64,000 nt of DNA from Pseudonocardia sp. (GCF_029263155.1 NZ_JAJCYB010000028.1:1-64000); one strand, 5' to 3'. Counted from the first letter of the stretch, positions 34,833 through 44,159 are shown. Program-made: numbers and translations. The notes: a model not told the origin generated them from the letters alone.

Positions 34833-35489
34833 TCACGCGAGGGCGACACGGCGCTCCAACCTCCGCACCATTAGCGCGGCGGGGTAGCTCAGGGCAAGAA
34901 ACAGCAGGCCGGCCAGCGTGTAGGCCTCGACGTAGCGGAAGGAGATCCCGCCCGCCTCGCGCGCCTGCCCGACTATCTCCAGCACCGAGATGCCGATCAG
35001 CAGCGGCGTCTCCTTGAACATCGAGATGACGTAGTTGCCCAGCGCGGGAAGCACCCGCGGGACCGCCTGGGGCAGGATCACGCCGGTCCACATCCGCGAC
35101 CGCGGTAGGCTCAGCGCCGCCGCGGCCTCCCATTGACCGACGGGCACGGCGTCGATCCCGGCGCGGTAGATGTCGGCGGTGTAGGTGGCGTAGTGCACGC
35201 CCAGCGCGATGACGCCAACCGCGAGAGCCGGGAGCAGGATCCCGAAGTCGGGGAGCACGAAGTAGAGGAAGAAGACCTGCACGAGCAGCGGCGTGCTGCG
35301 GACGAACTCGACGAACCCGCGCACGACGATCGCGAGCACCCGTGGACCCCGCAGTGCCAGCGCGAATACCAGCCCCAGGCTGAACGCGAGGAGCGAGCCC
35401 AGAACTGTGATCTGCAGGGTGAGGACGAGCCCGGCCAGCAGGTCGGGGAGGATGGAGAGCGCGAACCCCCAGTCCCACACGGGGTTCAT
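34833..35489 (-). CDS. ehuD: ABC transporter permease EhuD-like
   Basis: This is a 218-residue membrane permease of the His/Glu/Gln type: about five hydrophobic segments, the RSTPLLVQVFF motif and the EAA loop WEAAAALSLPRSRMWTGVILPQA that contacts the ATPase. It overlaps ehuC by 4 nt. It is separated from ehuA by foreign DNA. With EhuC it would form the heterodimeric channel for ectoine-type solutes. Confidence 0.88.
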   Translation of the reverse strand: MNPVWDWGFALSILPDLLAGLVLTLQITVLGSLLAFSLGLVFALALRGPRVLAIVVRGFVEFVRSTPLLVQVFFLYFVLPDFGILLPALAVGVIALGVHYATYTADIYRAGIDAVPVGQWEAAAALSLPRSRMWTGVILPQAVPRVLPALGNYVISMFKETPLLIGISVLEIVGQAREAGGISFRYVEAYTLAGLLFLALSYPAALMVRRLERRVALA

Positions 35490-36190
35490 CCGACACCCGC
35501 CGTGCTCAGCGCCCTGCGCGCCACCGGGCCGCGGCCCAGCCGCGCGGCGCCGATCCGCTCCAGCAGCCGCATCACCGCCGTGATCACAAGCGACAGCAGC
35601 AGGTAGATCACCAGGACCACGATCCAGATCACGAAGTCCTGCGAACCGAAGTTCGGGATGAGCCGCTGCTGGGTGATGCCGGTGATGTCGAGGATGGAGA
35701 CGAACGACAGCAATGCCGTGCTCTTGAGCAGCTGGATGAACAGCGTGTTGAACGGCGGCAGCATCTCCACGACCGCCTGGGGCAGGACGACGCGGCGCAT
35801 CCGCTGCGCGGGCGAGAGCGACAGCGCCACCGCCCCCTCGATCTGCGCGCGCGGCACCGACTGCACTGCCCCGCGCACGATCTCCGCGCCGTACGCCCCG
35901 TGGTTGAGCCCGAGCACCAGGATCCCCGCCCAGATCGGCACGATCTGGAACCCGACGAGCAGCGGCAGCGCGAAGAAGACCCAGAACAGCTGCACGACCT
36001 CCGAGGTGCCGCGCAGCCCCTCCACGTAGACCCGCGCCACGACGCGCACCGCCCGTGAGCCGGACAGCAGCGCGAGCCCCGCCGCGAACGACAGCACGAT
36101 CGTCAGCCCGATGCCACCGGCCGTCGCGCCAACCGTCACCGGCAGCCCCTGCAGGATGACCTGCAGGAACAGCCCGAGACCGGCCTCCAC
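35486..36190 (-). CDS. ehuC: ABC transporter permease EhuC-like
   Basis: The 234-residue permease has the RGTSEVVQLFWVFF motif and the EAA loop IEGAVALSLSPAQRMRRVVLP, with five hydrophobic segments and a basic C-terminus. It starts 12 nt after the ehuB stop and overlaps ehuD, giving the order ehuB-C-D in one transcript. The specificity call (ectoine/hydroxyectoine) rests on the whole cluster. Confidence 0.88.
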   Translation of the reverse strand: MEAGLGLFLQVILQGLPVTVGATAGGIGLTIVLSFAAGLALLSGSRAVRVVARVYVEGLRGTSEVVQLFWVFFALPLLVGFQIVPIWAGILVLGLNHGAYGAEIVRGAVQSVPRAQIEGAVALSLSPAQRMRRVVLPQAVVEMLPPFNTLFIQLLKSTALLSFVSILDITGITQQRLIPNFGSQDFVIWIVVLVIYLLLSLVITAVMRLLERIGAARLGRGPVARRALSTAGVG

Positions 36191-36202
36191 GTCAGGCCGT
36201 CT

Positions 36203-37114
36203 TCAGGCCGAGCAGAGCTGCTCGGTGGTGAGCCCCTCGGCCGGCAGGTTGGCCTCGGAGAACCCGAACGGCGAGGCGATCTCCACCCACCGCCCGCTCT
36301 CCTGCAGCGCCAGCAGCTCCGCGTCGAAGGCCTCGCGCAGCGCCGTCTCGCCGGTGCGGAACACGAACCCGCCCGCGGAGACGACCGGCTCGCCGTCGAC
36401 GAGGGGGTCGAAACTCTCGGTGACGTCCACCGGCGCGTCCGGGTTGAGCGTGCCGGTCAGCCAGCGCAGCGAGATGTCGGTGAGCGCGGCGCAGGCGACC
36501 CGCCCGTCGGTCACGGCCTGGAGCAGCGCGTTCTGCGAGTCGAACGCCTGGATGTCGGCGACGCCCGCGGTCTCGGCGTAGCCCTGCTCGACCGCGGCGC
36601 TGAGCACCGCGATCCCGAGGCCCTGGGCGGCGACGTCCTCGAAGGTCGCGATGCCCGCCGGGTTGCCCGCCGGCACCAGGAACGCGGTCTTCGCCGAGTA
36701 GTCGGGCACCGAGAACGCGGCCTGGCCGCACCGCTCGGGCGTGATGTTCATGCCGGCGCAGACCATGTCGTAGTTGCCGGCGTTGAGCGACGGGATGAGC
36801 GCGCTGAACTCGGGCACCTGCGTGGCCACGATCTCGCCGATGCCGATCGCGGACAGCACCGCGCGGGCCACCTCCGGCGCCTCGCCGGTGGTCACCCCCT
36901 CGGGAGTGGTGAAGCCGTAGGGCTGCTCCCCCGCGATGCCGATCCGGATGCTGCCCGCCGCGCGGGCGGTAGCGAGCGCATCGCTGCCCGGGGCCCCCGG
37001 CGGCGGGGTGGCGGCGGTGCAGGCGGAGAGCAGGGCCGGCCCGCCGAGGGCGACCGCCCCGGCGACGGCGGTGCGGCGGAAGAAGTCGCGGCGGCTCCAG
37101 GTGCGTTCGGACAT
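36203..37114 (-). CDS. ehuB: EhuB-type substrate-binding lipoprotein (copy 2)
   Basis: The 303-residue protein begins with a twin-arginine motif (SRRDFFRR) and a lipobox LSAC (Cys32), so it is probably Tat-exported and lipid-anchored. The binding domain contains IRIGIAGEQPYGF, MNITPERCGQ and ends GLTTEQLCSA. It heads the ehuBCD unit. It shares motifs with the copy at 31.2 kb but the two differ at most positions, so they are old paralogues. Confidence 0.88.
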   Translation of the reverse strand: MSERTWSRRDFFRRTAVAGAVALGGPALLSACTAATPPPGAPGSDALATARAAGSIRIGIAGEQPYGFTTPEGVTTGEAPEVARAVLSAIGIGEIVATQVPEFSALIPSLNAGNYDMVCAGMNITPERCGQAAFSVPDYSAKTAFLVPAGNPAGIATFEDVAAQGLGIAVLSAAVEQGYAETAGVADIQAFDSQNALLQAVTDGRVACAALTDISLRWLTGTLNPDAPVDVTESFDPLVDGEPVVSAGGFVFRTGETALREAFDAELLALQESGRWVEIASPFGFSEANLPAEGLTTEQLCSA

Positions 37115-37390
37115 GTCCGGAAGTCCCTCCGGTCGGCAGTCGTGGGCGCTTCGAACGTAGGGGAATCGGGCGCGCGCGCCAGTGGTGGCGGCTGGTCCGG
37201 ACGATCCGTTACCCGACCGCAATCCGCCCTCGGGCGAGCCTGTCCGGTTCACCCGAACAGCGGAGCCGTCGCACGGGTGGGAGGAGTACGCAAGGACAAA
37301 CTGTCTGCCGCACGGCGAGCCGCCCGCGCCGCGGTAGGCCAGGATCGGAGCATACGCATCGCCGGGCTACCCGTATGGGGCCCCTCCGAC

Positions 37391-38416
37391 ATGATCTCCG
37401 GCGCCCGGGCCGTACTGGGCTGGACCGAGGACGCGGTCGAGCTCGTCGCCGCCCTTCCGGCCCGCGTCACCACGCTGCTCGACGACGTGGACGCGCTGGT
37501 CGGGCGGATCGCCGGGATCGCCGACACGGTGGACACGCTGCTCGGGCGTGCCGACGGGATCGTCACCGACATCGACGAGGTGCTCGCCGGCGCGCGCGGG
37601 GCCGTGACCCGCGTGGACACGGTGCTGGTCGACGCCGAGGGCATGGTCCGCCGCGTCGATCCGCTGCTCGCCGAGGTGCGCACCGTCGCCGACGGCGCCG
37701 CGGGACTGGTCGCGCACGCGGGCGAGGTCGCCGCCGGGGCCGCGCTGCTGATCACCCGGGCGGACGGGGTCGCGGGCGACGCCGCCACGCTCATCACCCG
37801 GGCCGACCGGGTCGCGGGCGACGCCGCCACGCTCATCGACCGCGCCGACGGCGTGGCCGGCGGGGCCGCAGCCCTCATCGACCGCGCCGACGGGGTGGCC
37901 GAGGGTGCCGCGCTGCTGATCACCCGCGCCGGCACGGTGGCCGAGGGTGCGGCCGGTCTCGTCAGCCGCGCCGACGGCGTGGCCGGCGACGCGAGCACGC
38001 TCGTCGCGAAGGCGGGCGACGTCGCCGAGGAGGCGGGCGGGGTGATCGGGAAGGCCACCTCGGTGGCCGAGCGCGCCGGCACCGTCGTCGACGAGGCACA
38101 GCAGGCCAGCCGCGGCGCGTCCGAGCTGCTCGCGCTCTACCAGCCCCTGGCCACGCGGGCCGCCCCGCTCGCGAAGCGGTTCGTCGACGAGCTCTCCGAG
38201 GCCGAGGTGGAGGCCGCGATCAAGCTGATCGACCACGTGCCGCAGTTCACCGAGCACATGGAGGCCGACATCATGCCGATCCTGGCCACCCTGGATCGGG
38301 TCGGGCCGGACGTGCACGAGCTGCTCGACGTCCTCAAGGACGTGCGGATGGCGATCCAGGGCGTGCCCGGGTTCAGACTCCTGATGCGACGCGGGGAGCG
38401 CGAGGAGGAGTCGTAG
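37391..38416 (+). CDS. 14-residue-repeat helical protein, unknown function
   Basis: This is a protein of about 341 residues. Residues 105-244 are ten consecutive 14-residue units of the type LITRADGVAGDAAT (37703-38122; 42-bp units, several nearly identical in DNA). Before and after are non-repetitive helical regions (VELVAALPARVTTLLDDV; EAAIKLIDHVPQFTEHMEADI). The repeats are Ala/Gly/Val-rich with regularly spaced Asp/Arg, suggesting a long amphipathic helix bundle. A GTG at 37277 would add 38 residues. The last 44 bp overlap the convergent membrane-protein gene. Homologues that I associate with this style are simply named hypothetical. Confidence 0.75.
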   Translation: MISGARAVLGWTEDAVELVAALPARVTTLLDDVDALVGRIAGIADTVDTLLGRADGIVTDIDEVLAGARGAVTRVDTVLVDAEGMVRRVDPLLAEVRTVADGAAGLVAHAGEVAAGAALLITRADGVAGDAATLITRADRVAGDAATLIDRADGVAGGAAALIDRADGVAEGAALLITRAGTVAEGAAGLVSRADGVAGDASTLVAKAGDVAEEAGGVIGKATSVAERAGTVVDEAQQASRGASELLALYQPLATRAAPLAKRFVDELSEAEVEAAIKLIDHVPQFTEHMEADIMPILATLDRVGPDVHELLDVLKDVRMAIQGVPGFRLLMRRGEREEES

Positions 38417-39170
38417 CGTCCTGCTCGTGCTGCCCGGCCACCACGGCCTCGCGGATCTGCACGGCGTTCTCCTGCACCACCCCGGCCACGAACGCGTCCA
38501 TCCGCGGGTCGGTGAGCACGTCGACGATCACGCGCATCGTCATGTCCACCACGGTGTGCACGATCTCGTCGTGGAACGGCAGCCGCGCCAGCCGCCCGGC
38601 CTGGGGATCCTGCTTCATCTTCTCGGTGACGATGCCGCGCAGCAGCTCCTGGTTCTCGCCGAGCGAGTTCGCGATGTTGCGCGGGAAGTGGCCGGTGCCG
38701 ATCACCTTGACCACCTCGTCGAGCACCGCCACCGTGATCGGCGTCTTGATCGCCATGACGATCGGCCGCGACAGCCGCTCGACCAGCCGCTGCGTGGCCA
38801 GCTCCCCGAACACCCGGTCGGCGGTGCGGGCCAGCCGCACGACGATCACGACGATCCGGATGAGCCGCAGGCTGCGCAGCGCCGGGTGCGCCACCGGGAT
38901 CATGCCGAGCACCTCGTACCAGCGCCGCACCGGGAACCAGCGCTCCCACCGCGCGTCGCGCCACCGGAACAGGAACTCGACGGCGAAGACGCCGCAGATC
39001 GCGGTGTCGATCACGAACACCAGCTGCGCGAACTCCGCGGAGTGCGGGAAGAACGCCACCCACACCAGCAGGGCCACCGACACGATCGCGAGCAGCAGCA
39101 TCGCGACGTCCACGAGCGGCACGCGGCGGGGGCGGCGGGGCTCGTCGACGGGAACCGCGATCCGGAACAT
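38373..39170 (-). CDS. voltage-sensor-like ion-transporter-family membrane protein
   Basis: The 265-residue protein has four predicted membrane helices (VDVAMLLLAIVSVALLVWVA; LVFVIDTAICGVFAVEFLF; a third around YEVLGMIPV; and LRLIRIVVIVVRLARTADR). The last carries regularly spaced arginines like an S4 voltage sensor. No pore segment or selectivity filter follows; the second half is soluble and helical. It may be a voltage-sensor-only protein or a degenerate channel. The ATG at 39170 is chosen; the ATG at 39221 lies in repeat DNA. Confidence 0.7.
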   Translation of the reverse strand: MFRIAVPVDEPRRPRRVPLVDVAMLLLAIVSVALLVWVAFFPHSAEFAQLVFVIDTAICGVFAVEFLFRWRDARWERWFPVRRWYEVLGMIPVAHPALRSLRLIRIVVIVVRLARTADRVFGELATQRLVERLSRPIVMAIKTPITVAVLDEVVKVIGTGHFPRNIANSLGENQELLRGIVTEKMKQDPQAGRLARLPFHDEIVHTVVDMTMRVIVDVLTDPRMDAFVAGVVQENAVQIREAVVAGQHEQDATTPPRAPRVASGV

Positions 39171-39190
39171 GCGCGGATCGTGCCAGGCAG

Positions 39191-39265
39191 GGCTCGCACA
39201 CAGGTCCCGGGGCTCGCACACAGGTCCAGCCCTGTGTGCGGGCCCCCGGAAGTGTGTGCGAGGTC
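39191..39265. repeat. CTCGC repeat cluster (2 direct + 2 inverted units), possible terminator of ecm
   Basis: GGCTCGCACACAGGTCC occurs at 39191-39207 and 39211-39227 (20-bp period), followed by inverted copies (CCTGTGTGCGGGCC 39231-39244; GTGTGTGCGAGG 39252-39263). The inner units form a 14-bp stem with one mismatch and a 5-nt loop. It directly follows the mutase stop. Confidence 0.7.
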
Positions 39266-41255
39266 AGACGCCGTGGGCGCGGCGCACCAGCGTCACGATC
39301 TCGTCCATCATCTCGGTGAGCTTGTAGTCCTTGGGCGTGAACACCGCGGCCACCCCGCGGTCGCGCAGCGCGCGGGCGTCCTCGGGCGGGATGATCCCGC
39401 CGACGATCACCGGCACGTCGTCGGCCCCGGCCTCCCGCAGGCCCTCGACGACGGCGGGCACGACCTCCAGGTGCGAACCCGACAGGATCGACAGCCCGAC
39501 GACGTGCACGCCCTCCTGCACCGCGGCCGCCACGATCTGCGCGGGCGTGAGCCGGATGCCCTGGTAGATCACCTCGAAGCCGACGTCGCGGGCGCGTACG
39601 GCCACCTGCTCGGCACCGTTGGAGTGCCCGTCGAGCCCCGGCTTGCCGACGAGCATCCGCAACCGCGAGCCGATGTCGACCCCCGCCTGCTTGACGCGCT
39701 CACGCACCTGGGCGATCTCCACGGCCGCCTCGCCCCCGGAGACCGCCGCCGACACCCCGGTCGGCGCCCGGAACTCCCCGAACACCTCCCGAAGCACCCC
39801 CGACCACTCCCCGGTGGTGACGCCGGCCTTGGCGCAGGTGATGGAGGCGTCCATCAGGTTCGTGTCGGTCTTCGCGGCGTCGCGCAGGGCGTTCAGCGCG
39901 GACTCGACCGCCCCGGCGTCGCGCTGGGCGCGCCACTCCCGGATCGCGGAGATCGCCGCGGCCTCGGTGGCCGGGTCGATCGCCTCGATCGCGGCGGCTC
40001 CCTCGGCCTGCAGCGGCGACGGCTCTGTGGTGTCGAACCTGTTCACCCCGACGACGACGTGCTCGCCCGACTCCATCCGCCGGCGCCGTTCCGAGAGCGA
40101 CGAGACGAGCTGGCCCTTCATGTACCCGGACTCGACGGCCGCGACGGCGCCGCCCATCTCCTGCACGCGGTCGATCTCCGCCCGCGCGCCCTCGACCAGC
40201 TCCTTCACCTTCGCCTCGACGACGACGGAGCCGGTGAACAGGTCCTCGTACTCCAGCAGGTCGGTCTCGTAGGCCAGCACCTGCTGCATGCGCAGCGCCC
40301 ACTGCTGGTCCCACGGTCGCGGCAGGCCCAGCGCCTCGTTCCAGGCGGGCAGCTGCACGGCGCGGGCCCGGGCGTCGCGCGACAGCGTGACGGCCAGCAT
40401 CTCCAGCACGATGCGCTGCACGTTGTTCTCGGGCTGCGCCTCGGTGAGCCCCAGCGAGTTGACCTGCACGCCGTAGCGCAGGCGACGCTGCTTGGGGTTC
40501 TCGATCCCGTAGCGCTCCTTCGTGATCTCGTCCCAGAGCTGGGAGAAGGCGCGCATCTTGCACATCTCCTCGACGAAGCGCAGCCCGGCGTTGACGAAGA
40601 AGGAGATGCGCGCGACGACGTCGCCGAACTTCTCCGGCGGCACCTGTCCGGAGTCGCGCACCGAGTCGAGCACCGCGATCGCGGTGGACAGCGCGTAGGC
40701 CAGCTCCTGCGCGGGCGTGGCCCCGGCCTCCTGCAGGTGGTAGCTGCAGATGTTGATCGGGTTCCACTTCGGGATCTCGGCCACCGACCAGGCCACCATG
40801 TCGGTGATCAGGCGCATGCTCGGCGCGGGCGGGAACACGTAGGTGCCCCGCGAGAGGTACTCCTTGACGATGTCGTTCTGCGTGGTCCCGGCGAGCGTCG
40901 CGCGGGGGGCCTCGTGCTCGTCGGCGACGGCGACGTAGAGGGCCAGCAGGTACATCGCGGGCGCGTTGATCGTCATCGAGGTGTTGGCCTCGGCCATCGG
41001 GATGCCCTCGAACAGCGTGCGCATGTCGCCGATGTGACTGACCGGCACGCCGACCTTGCCCACCTCGCCCTTCGCGAGCTCGTCGTCGGGGTCGTACCCG
41101 GTCTGCGTCGGCAGGTCGAACGCGACCGAGAGCCCGGTCTGGCCCTTCGCGAGGTTCCGCCGGTAGAGCGCGTTGGACTTCTCCGCCGAGGAGTGGCCCG
41201 CGTAGGTGCGGATCACCCAGGGTCGGTCGCGCTCACGGTCGGTCGGGTACGGCAC
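39264..41255 (-). CDS. ecm: ethylmalonyl-CoA mutase (MeaA/Ecm), adenosylcobalamin-dependent
   Basis: The 663-residue mutase joins a substrate-binding barrel ([27 protein letters not shown]) and a C-terminal B12 domain with the base-off motif DGHSNG in [16 protein letters not shown], then GLSILSGSH and IVGGIIP. Single-chain length and the [17 protein letters not shown] block match MeaA/Ecm rather than the large methylmalonyl-CoA mutase subunit (over 700 residues). It converts (2R)-ethylmalonyl-CoA to (2S)-methylsuccinyl-CoA after ccr. The GTG at 41255 has GGAGG 6 nt upstream. In many actinobacteria it is adjacent to ccr; here it is about 21 kb away. Confidence 0.93.
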   Translation of the reverse strand: MPYPTDRERDRPWVIRTYAGHSSAEKSNALYRRNLAKGQTGLSVAFDLPTQTGYDPDDELAKGEVGKVGVPVSHIGDMRTLFEGIPMAEANTSMTINAPAMYLLALYVAVADEHEAPRATLAGTTQNDIVKEYLSRGTYVFPPAPSMRLITDMVAWSVAEIPKWNPINICSYHLQEAGATPAQELAYALSTAIAVLDSVRDSGQVPPEKFGDVVARISFFVNAGLRFVEEMCKMRAFSQLWDEITKERYGIENPKQRRLRYGVQVNSLGLTEAQPENNVQRIVLEMLAVTLSRDARARAVQLPAWNEALGLPRPWDQQWALRMQQVLAYETDLLEYEDLFTGSVVVEAKVKELVEGARAEIDRVQEMGGAVAAVESGYMKGQLVSSLSERRRRMESGEHVVVGVNRFDTTEPSPLQAEGAAAIEAIDPATEAAAISAIREWRAQRDAGAVESALNALRDAAKTDTNLMDASITCAKAGVTTGEWSGVLREVFGEFRAPTGVSAAVSGGEAAVEIAQVRERVKQAGVDIGSRLRMLVGKPGLDGHSNGAEQVAVRARDVGFEVIYQGIRLTPAQIVAAAVQEGVHVVGLSILSGSHLEVVPAVVEGLREAGADDVPVIVGGIIPPEDARALRDRGVAAVFTPKDYKLTEMMDEIVTLVRRAHGV

Positions 41256-41356
41256 CGGACACCTCCGCCATCGTGGATCACCGGATCCTACTGGCGCGTA
41301 CGCCTCGGTCCCGGCCCGCGGGGTGACCGTCACATGCGCGGATCGATCCAGCACGC

Positions 41357-41362
41357 GATGAT
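41357..41362 (+). promoter_or_regulatory. -10 element of the DUF2007-like gene
   Basis: GATGAT is 6 nt before the ATG at 41369; weaker match to TANNNT than the others. Confidence 0.3.
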
Positions 41363-41368
41363 GTCCGG

Positions 41369-41698
41369 ATGACCGACCCGGGGACCCGCGTCCTGGCGAT
41401 CCTCGGCGTCGTGGCCATGCTGGGCATCCTGGTGCTGCTCCTGCGCTGGACCTTCGCCACCGGTCGCGACCAACCCGGTCTCCGCCTCACCGACCCGGAC
41501 GACCCCACCGGCCTCGGCCTGCTGGAGGAGGTGTCCCGGGTCCCGACCGAGGCCGCCGCCCACGTCCTGCGCTCGCGCCTGCACGCCGCAGGCGTCCGGG
41601 CCACCGTGGCCCGGGGACCCGACCTCTACCGCATCCTGGTGTTCCCGGCCGATCTGGGCACCGCCAAGCTGGTCCTGCGCGGCAGCGCGCCCGAATGA
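41369..41698 (+). CDS. membrane-anchored DUF2007-like protein
   Basis: The product has 109 residues: one N-terminal membrane segment (VLAILGVVAMLGILVLLL), then a small alpha/beta domain (SRVPTEAAAHVLRSRLHAAG, then ILVFPADLGTAKLVL). This resembles the DUF2007 family of putative signal-transducing proteins. It sits between ecm and murA, convergent to murA with a 25-nt gap. No function is known. Confidence 0.7.
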   Translation: MTDPGTRVLAILGVVAMLGILVLLLRWTFATGRDQPGLRLTDPDDPTGLGLLEEVSRVPTEAAAHVLRSRLHAAGVRATVARGPDLYRILVFPADLGTAKLVLRGSAPE

Positions 41699-41723
41699 CC
41701 CACAGGTGCGGGCCCCGCCGAGC

Positions 41724-42992
41724 TCAGCGCGCGGGCTCGGCCGGCACGCGGGTCACCTCGGCGCCCAGGCGCTGCAGGTTCTCCACGAACCGCGGGTAGC
41801 CGCGATCGATGTGCTCGACGTCCCACACCTGTGTCCGGCCCTCCGCGCACAGCCCGGCCAGCACGAGCCCCGCCCCGGCCCGGATGTCGCTGGCCCACAC
41901 CGGCGCGCTGGAGAGCCGCTCGATCCCGCGGACGACGGCGTGGTGGCCGTCGGTGCGGGCGTCGGCGCCGAGCCTGATCATCTCGTCGACGAACCGGAAC
42001 CGCGCCTCGAACACGTTCTCCGTGATCATCGACGTGCCCTCGGCCACAGCCGAGAGCGCGATCGCCATCGGCTGCAGGTCGGTGGCGAACCCGGGATAGG
42101 GCAGCGTCACGAAGTCGACGGCCTGCGGGCGTCCGTCCATGACGATCCGGAACCCGTCGGCCTCGATGTCCGTGGTGGCTCCGGCGCTGCGCAGCTTGTC
42201 GAGCACGAGGTCGAGATGGTGCGGGTCGACGCCCCGCACGGTCACCTCGCCGCGGGTCATCGCCGCGGCGAACGCCCAGGTGGCGCCGACGATCCGGTCG
42301 CCGATCACGCGGTGCGTGGTGGGGGTCATGCCGGTCACCCCGTGCACGGTGAGCGTCGAGCTGCCCACACCGTCGATCTTGGCGCCCATCTGCTGCAGCA
42401 TCAGGCAGAGGTCGACGATCTCCGGTTCGCGCGCGGCGTTGTCGATGACGGTGACCCCGTCGGCGAGCACCGCGGCCATCAGGATGTTCTCCGTGGCCCC
42501 GACGCTCGGGAAGTCCAGCCAGATCTGCGCGCCGTGCAGGTCCCGGGCGCTGGCGACGACCCGCCCGTGGGCGATCTCGGTGGTCGCGCCCAGCTTGCGC
42601 AGCCCCGCCTGGTGCATGTCGAGGGGCCGTGAGCCGATCGCGTCGCCACCGGGCAGCGGGACGACCGCGCGCCGGCAGCGGGCCACGAGCGGGCCCAGCA
42701 CGCACACCGAGGCCCGCAGCTTCGAGACCGAGCGGTAGTCGGCCTCCGCGCTCGGCTCCGCGGGCACCTCGATCGTGACGGTGCCGCCGTCGACGGCCAC
42801 GGCGCAGCCCAGGCTGCGCAGCACGTCGGCCATCAGCGGGACGTCGAGGATCTCCGGGCAGTTCGTGAGGGTCGTCGTGCCCTCGGCGAGCAGCGCCGCC
42901 GCCATCAGCTTCAGGACGCTGTTCTTCGCCCCGACCACGTCGACCGCGCCCACCAGGCGCGCGCCGCCGTCCACCGCGAAATGCTCAGCCAC
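41724..42992 (-). CDS. murA: UDP-N-acetylglucosamine 1-carboxyvinyltransferase MurA (Asp active-site variant)
   Basis: The 422-residue enzyme transfers enolpyruvate from PEP to UDP-GlcNAc, the first committed peptidoglycan step. Motifs include [15 protein letters not shown] (substrate lysine), [15 protein letters not shown] and the catalytic loop [16 protein letters not shown]. The loop has aspartate at residue 117 where E. coli has Cys115. The same change in M. tuberculosis MurA (Asp117) makes it insensitive to fosfomycin. The GTG start is 8 nt after a TAGCGT hexamer. Gene order murA-pduO-DUF2550-atpC matches mycobacteria. Confidence 0.96.
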   Translation of the reverse strand: MAEHFAVDGGARLVGAVDVVGAKNSVLKLMAAALLAEGTTTLTNCPEILDVPLMADVLRSLGCAVAVDGGTVTIEVPAEPSAEADYRSVSKLRASVCVLGPLVARCRRAVVPLPGGDAIGSRPLDMHQAGLRKLGATTEIAHGRVVASARDLHGAQIWLDFPSVGATENILMAAVLADGVTVIDNAAREPEIVDLCLMLQQMGAKIDGVGSSTLTVHGVTGMTPTTHRVIGDRIVGATWAFAAAMTRGEVTVRGVDPHHLDLVLDKLRSAGATTDIEADGFRIVMDGRPQAVDFVTLPYPGFATDLQPMAIALSAVAEGTSMITENVFEARFRFVDEMIRLGADARTDGHHAVVRGIERLSSAPVWASDIRAGAGLVLAGLCAEGRTQVWDVEHIDRGYPRFVENLQRLGAEVTRVPAEPAR

Positions 42993-43000
42993 GAGCGACG

Positions 43001-43006
43001 ACGCTA
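43001..43006 (-). promoter_or_regulatory. -10 element of murA
   Basis: TAGCGT on the minus strand is 8 nt before the GTG at 42992. Confidence 0.5.
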
Positions 43007-43095
43007 TCCCCACGCACATCGACGTCGGCGCCGGAGGGTCCCGACCACTCCGTCCCCCACCCGGGCCTCCCACGGCGGCCCGTCCCGTCCCCGTC

Positions 43096-43101
43096 TAGAT
43101 T
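43096..43101 (+). promoter_or_regulatory. -10 element of the adenosyltransferase gene
   Basis: TAGATT is 7 nt before the ATG at 43109. Confidence 0.55.
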
Positions 43102-43108
43102 CGGCCGC

Positions 43109-43687
43109 ATGGCCGTTCACCTGACCAGGATCTACACGAAGACCGGCGACGACGGCACCACGGCACTGGGGGACTTCAGCCGCGTGCCCAAGACGCACGT
43201 GCGGCTCGCGGCCTACGCCGACACCGACGAGGCCAACGCCGCGGTCGGCGTCGCCGTCACGGTCGGGGGGCTCACCGAGGCCGTGCTGGTGCCGCTCGCG
43301 CAGATCCAGAACGACCTGTTCGACGTGGGCGCGGACCTCTGCTCACCGATCGTCGAGGATCCGGAGTACCCGCCGCTGCGCGTCACCGAGGACTACGTGA
43401 CGCGCCTGGAGGGCTGGTGCGACGAGTTCAACGAGGACCTGCCCAAGCTCGCCTCGTTCATCCTGCCCGGCGGCACCCCCGGCGCGGCCTACCTGCACGT
43501 CGCCCGCACGGTCACCCGGCGCGCCGAACGGTCGGTGTGGGCGCTGCTGGAGACCGATGCCGAGCGCACCAACCCGCTCACGGCGCGGTACCTGAACCGG
43601 CTGTCGGACCTGCTGTTCATCCTGGGCCGGGTCGCGAACCCCGGCGGCGACGTGCTGTGGCGGCCGGGGGGCCCGCAGGCCGGCTGA
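43109..43687 (+). CDS. pduO: PduO-type cob(I)alamin adenosyltransferase
   Basis: The 192-residue protein has the ATP-binding N-terminus YTKTGDDGTTALGDFSR, the FDVGADL segment and the C-terminal block YLNRLSDLLFILGR that define PduO-type adenosyltransferases. It attaches the adenosyl group of ATP to cob(I)alamin, making the cofactor of the mutase at 39.3 kb. The same gene is found next to murA and the ATP synthase operon in mycobacteria. Confidence 0.94.
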   Translation: MAVHLTRIYTKTGDDGTTALGDFSRVPKTHVRLAAYADTDEANAAVGVAVTVGGLTEAVLVPLAQIQNDLFDVGADLCSPIVEDPEYPPLRVTEDYVTRLEGWCDEFNEDLPKLASFILPGGTPGAAYLHVARTVTRRAERSVWALLETDAERTNPLTARYLNRLSDLLFILGRVANPGGDVLWRPGGPQAG

Positions 43688-43700
43688 GACCGGTCGCTCC

Positions 43701-44150
43701 TCAGGACGCCTGCCGGTACCCGCCCCGCCCCGGCGGGGCGGCCTCCAGCCAGGCCAGGAAGCCGGTGAGGACGCCGGGGGCCATCGCCAGCTCGATGTCG
43801 ATGCCGTGGCTGCGACACAGCAGCACGGCCGACGCGGCGGGCATCACGTAGGTCTCGGCGTCCGCGGGCGCCCGCCGGTCGAGGATCTCGAGCCCGTCGC
43901 GGTCCAGGGACACCGAGACGCCGGGACGCAGGGAGGTGAGCCGGTGCCACGCGAGCCGGTCGCCCTCGTAGCGGGCGACGCCGGCGTGCCATCCCGCCGA
44001 CGCGTCGCGGGGGGCGGAGACGCCTGCGGGGCGGCGGCGCAGACTCACGTCCACTCCGCCGCCCCGCATGAGGCGTACTCGCCGAAAGGCGAGGTATGCA
44101 AGACAGAGGCAGGCGATCAGCAGGACGATGCCGAGCGCCGTGGCCACCAT
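43701..44150 (-). CDS. DUF2550 membrane-anchored protein
   Basis: The 149-residue protein has one N-terminal membrane helix (ATALGIVLLIACLCLAYLAF), then a basic stretch and a beta-rich domain (ARYEGDRLAWHRLTSLRPG). The domain and its position directly after atpC are typical of DUF2550 proteins in actinobacteria (Rv1312 in M. tuberculosis). It starts 9 nt after the atpC stop and is part of the ATP synthase transcript. The function is unknown. Confidence 0.88.
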   Translation of the reverse strand: MVATALGIVLLIACLCLAYLAFRRVRLMRGGGVDVSLRRRPAGVSAPRDASAGWHAGVARYEGDRLAWHRLTSLRPGVSVSLDRDGLEILDRRAPADAETYVMPAASAVLLCRSHGIDIELAMAPGVLTGFLAWLEAAPPGRGGYRQAS

Positions 44151-44159
44151 CGTCGGAGG

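Noticed and set aside
37703..38122. Regular 42-bp repeats considered as a CRISPR array
   Set aside because: The units are contiguous without unique spacers and code for 14-residue repeats in one open frame.
41256..41354. Upstream ATG for ethylmalonyl-CoA mutase
   Set aside because: The GTG at 41255 has a well-placed GGAGG and the preceding residues are not conserved-looking.
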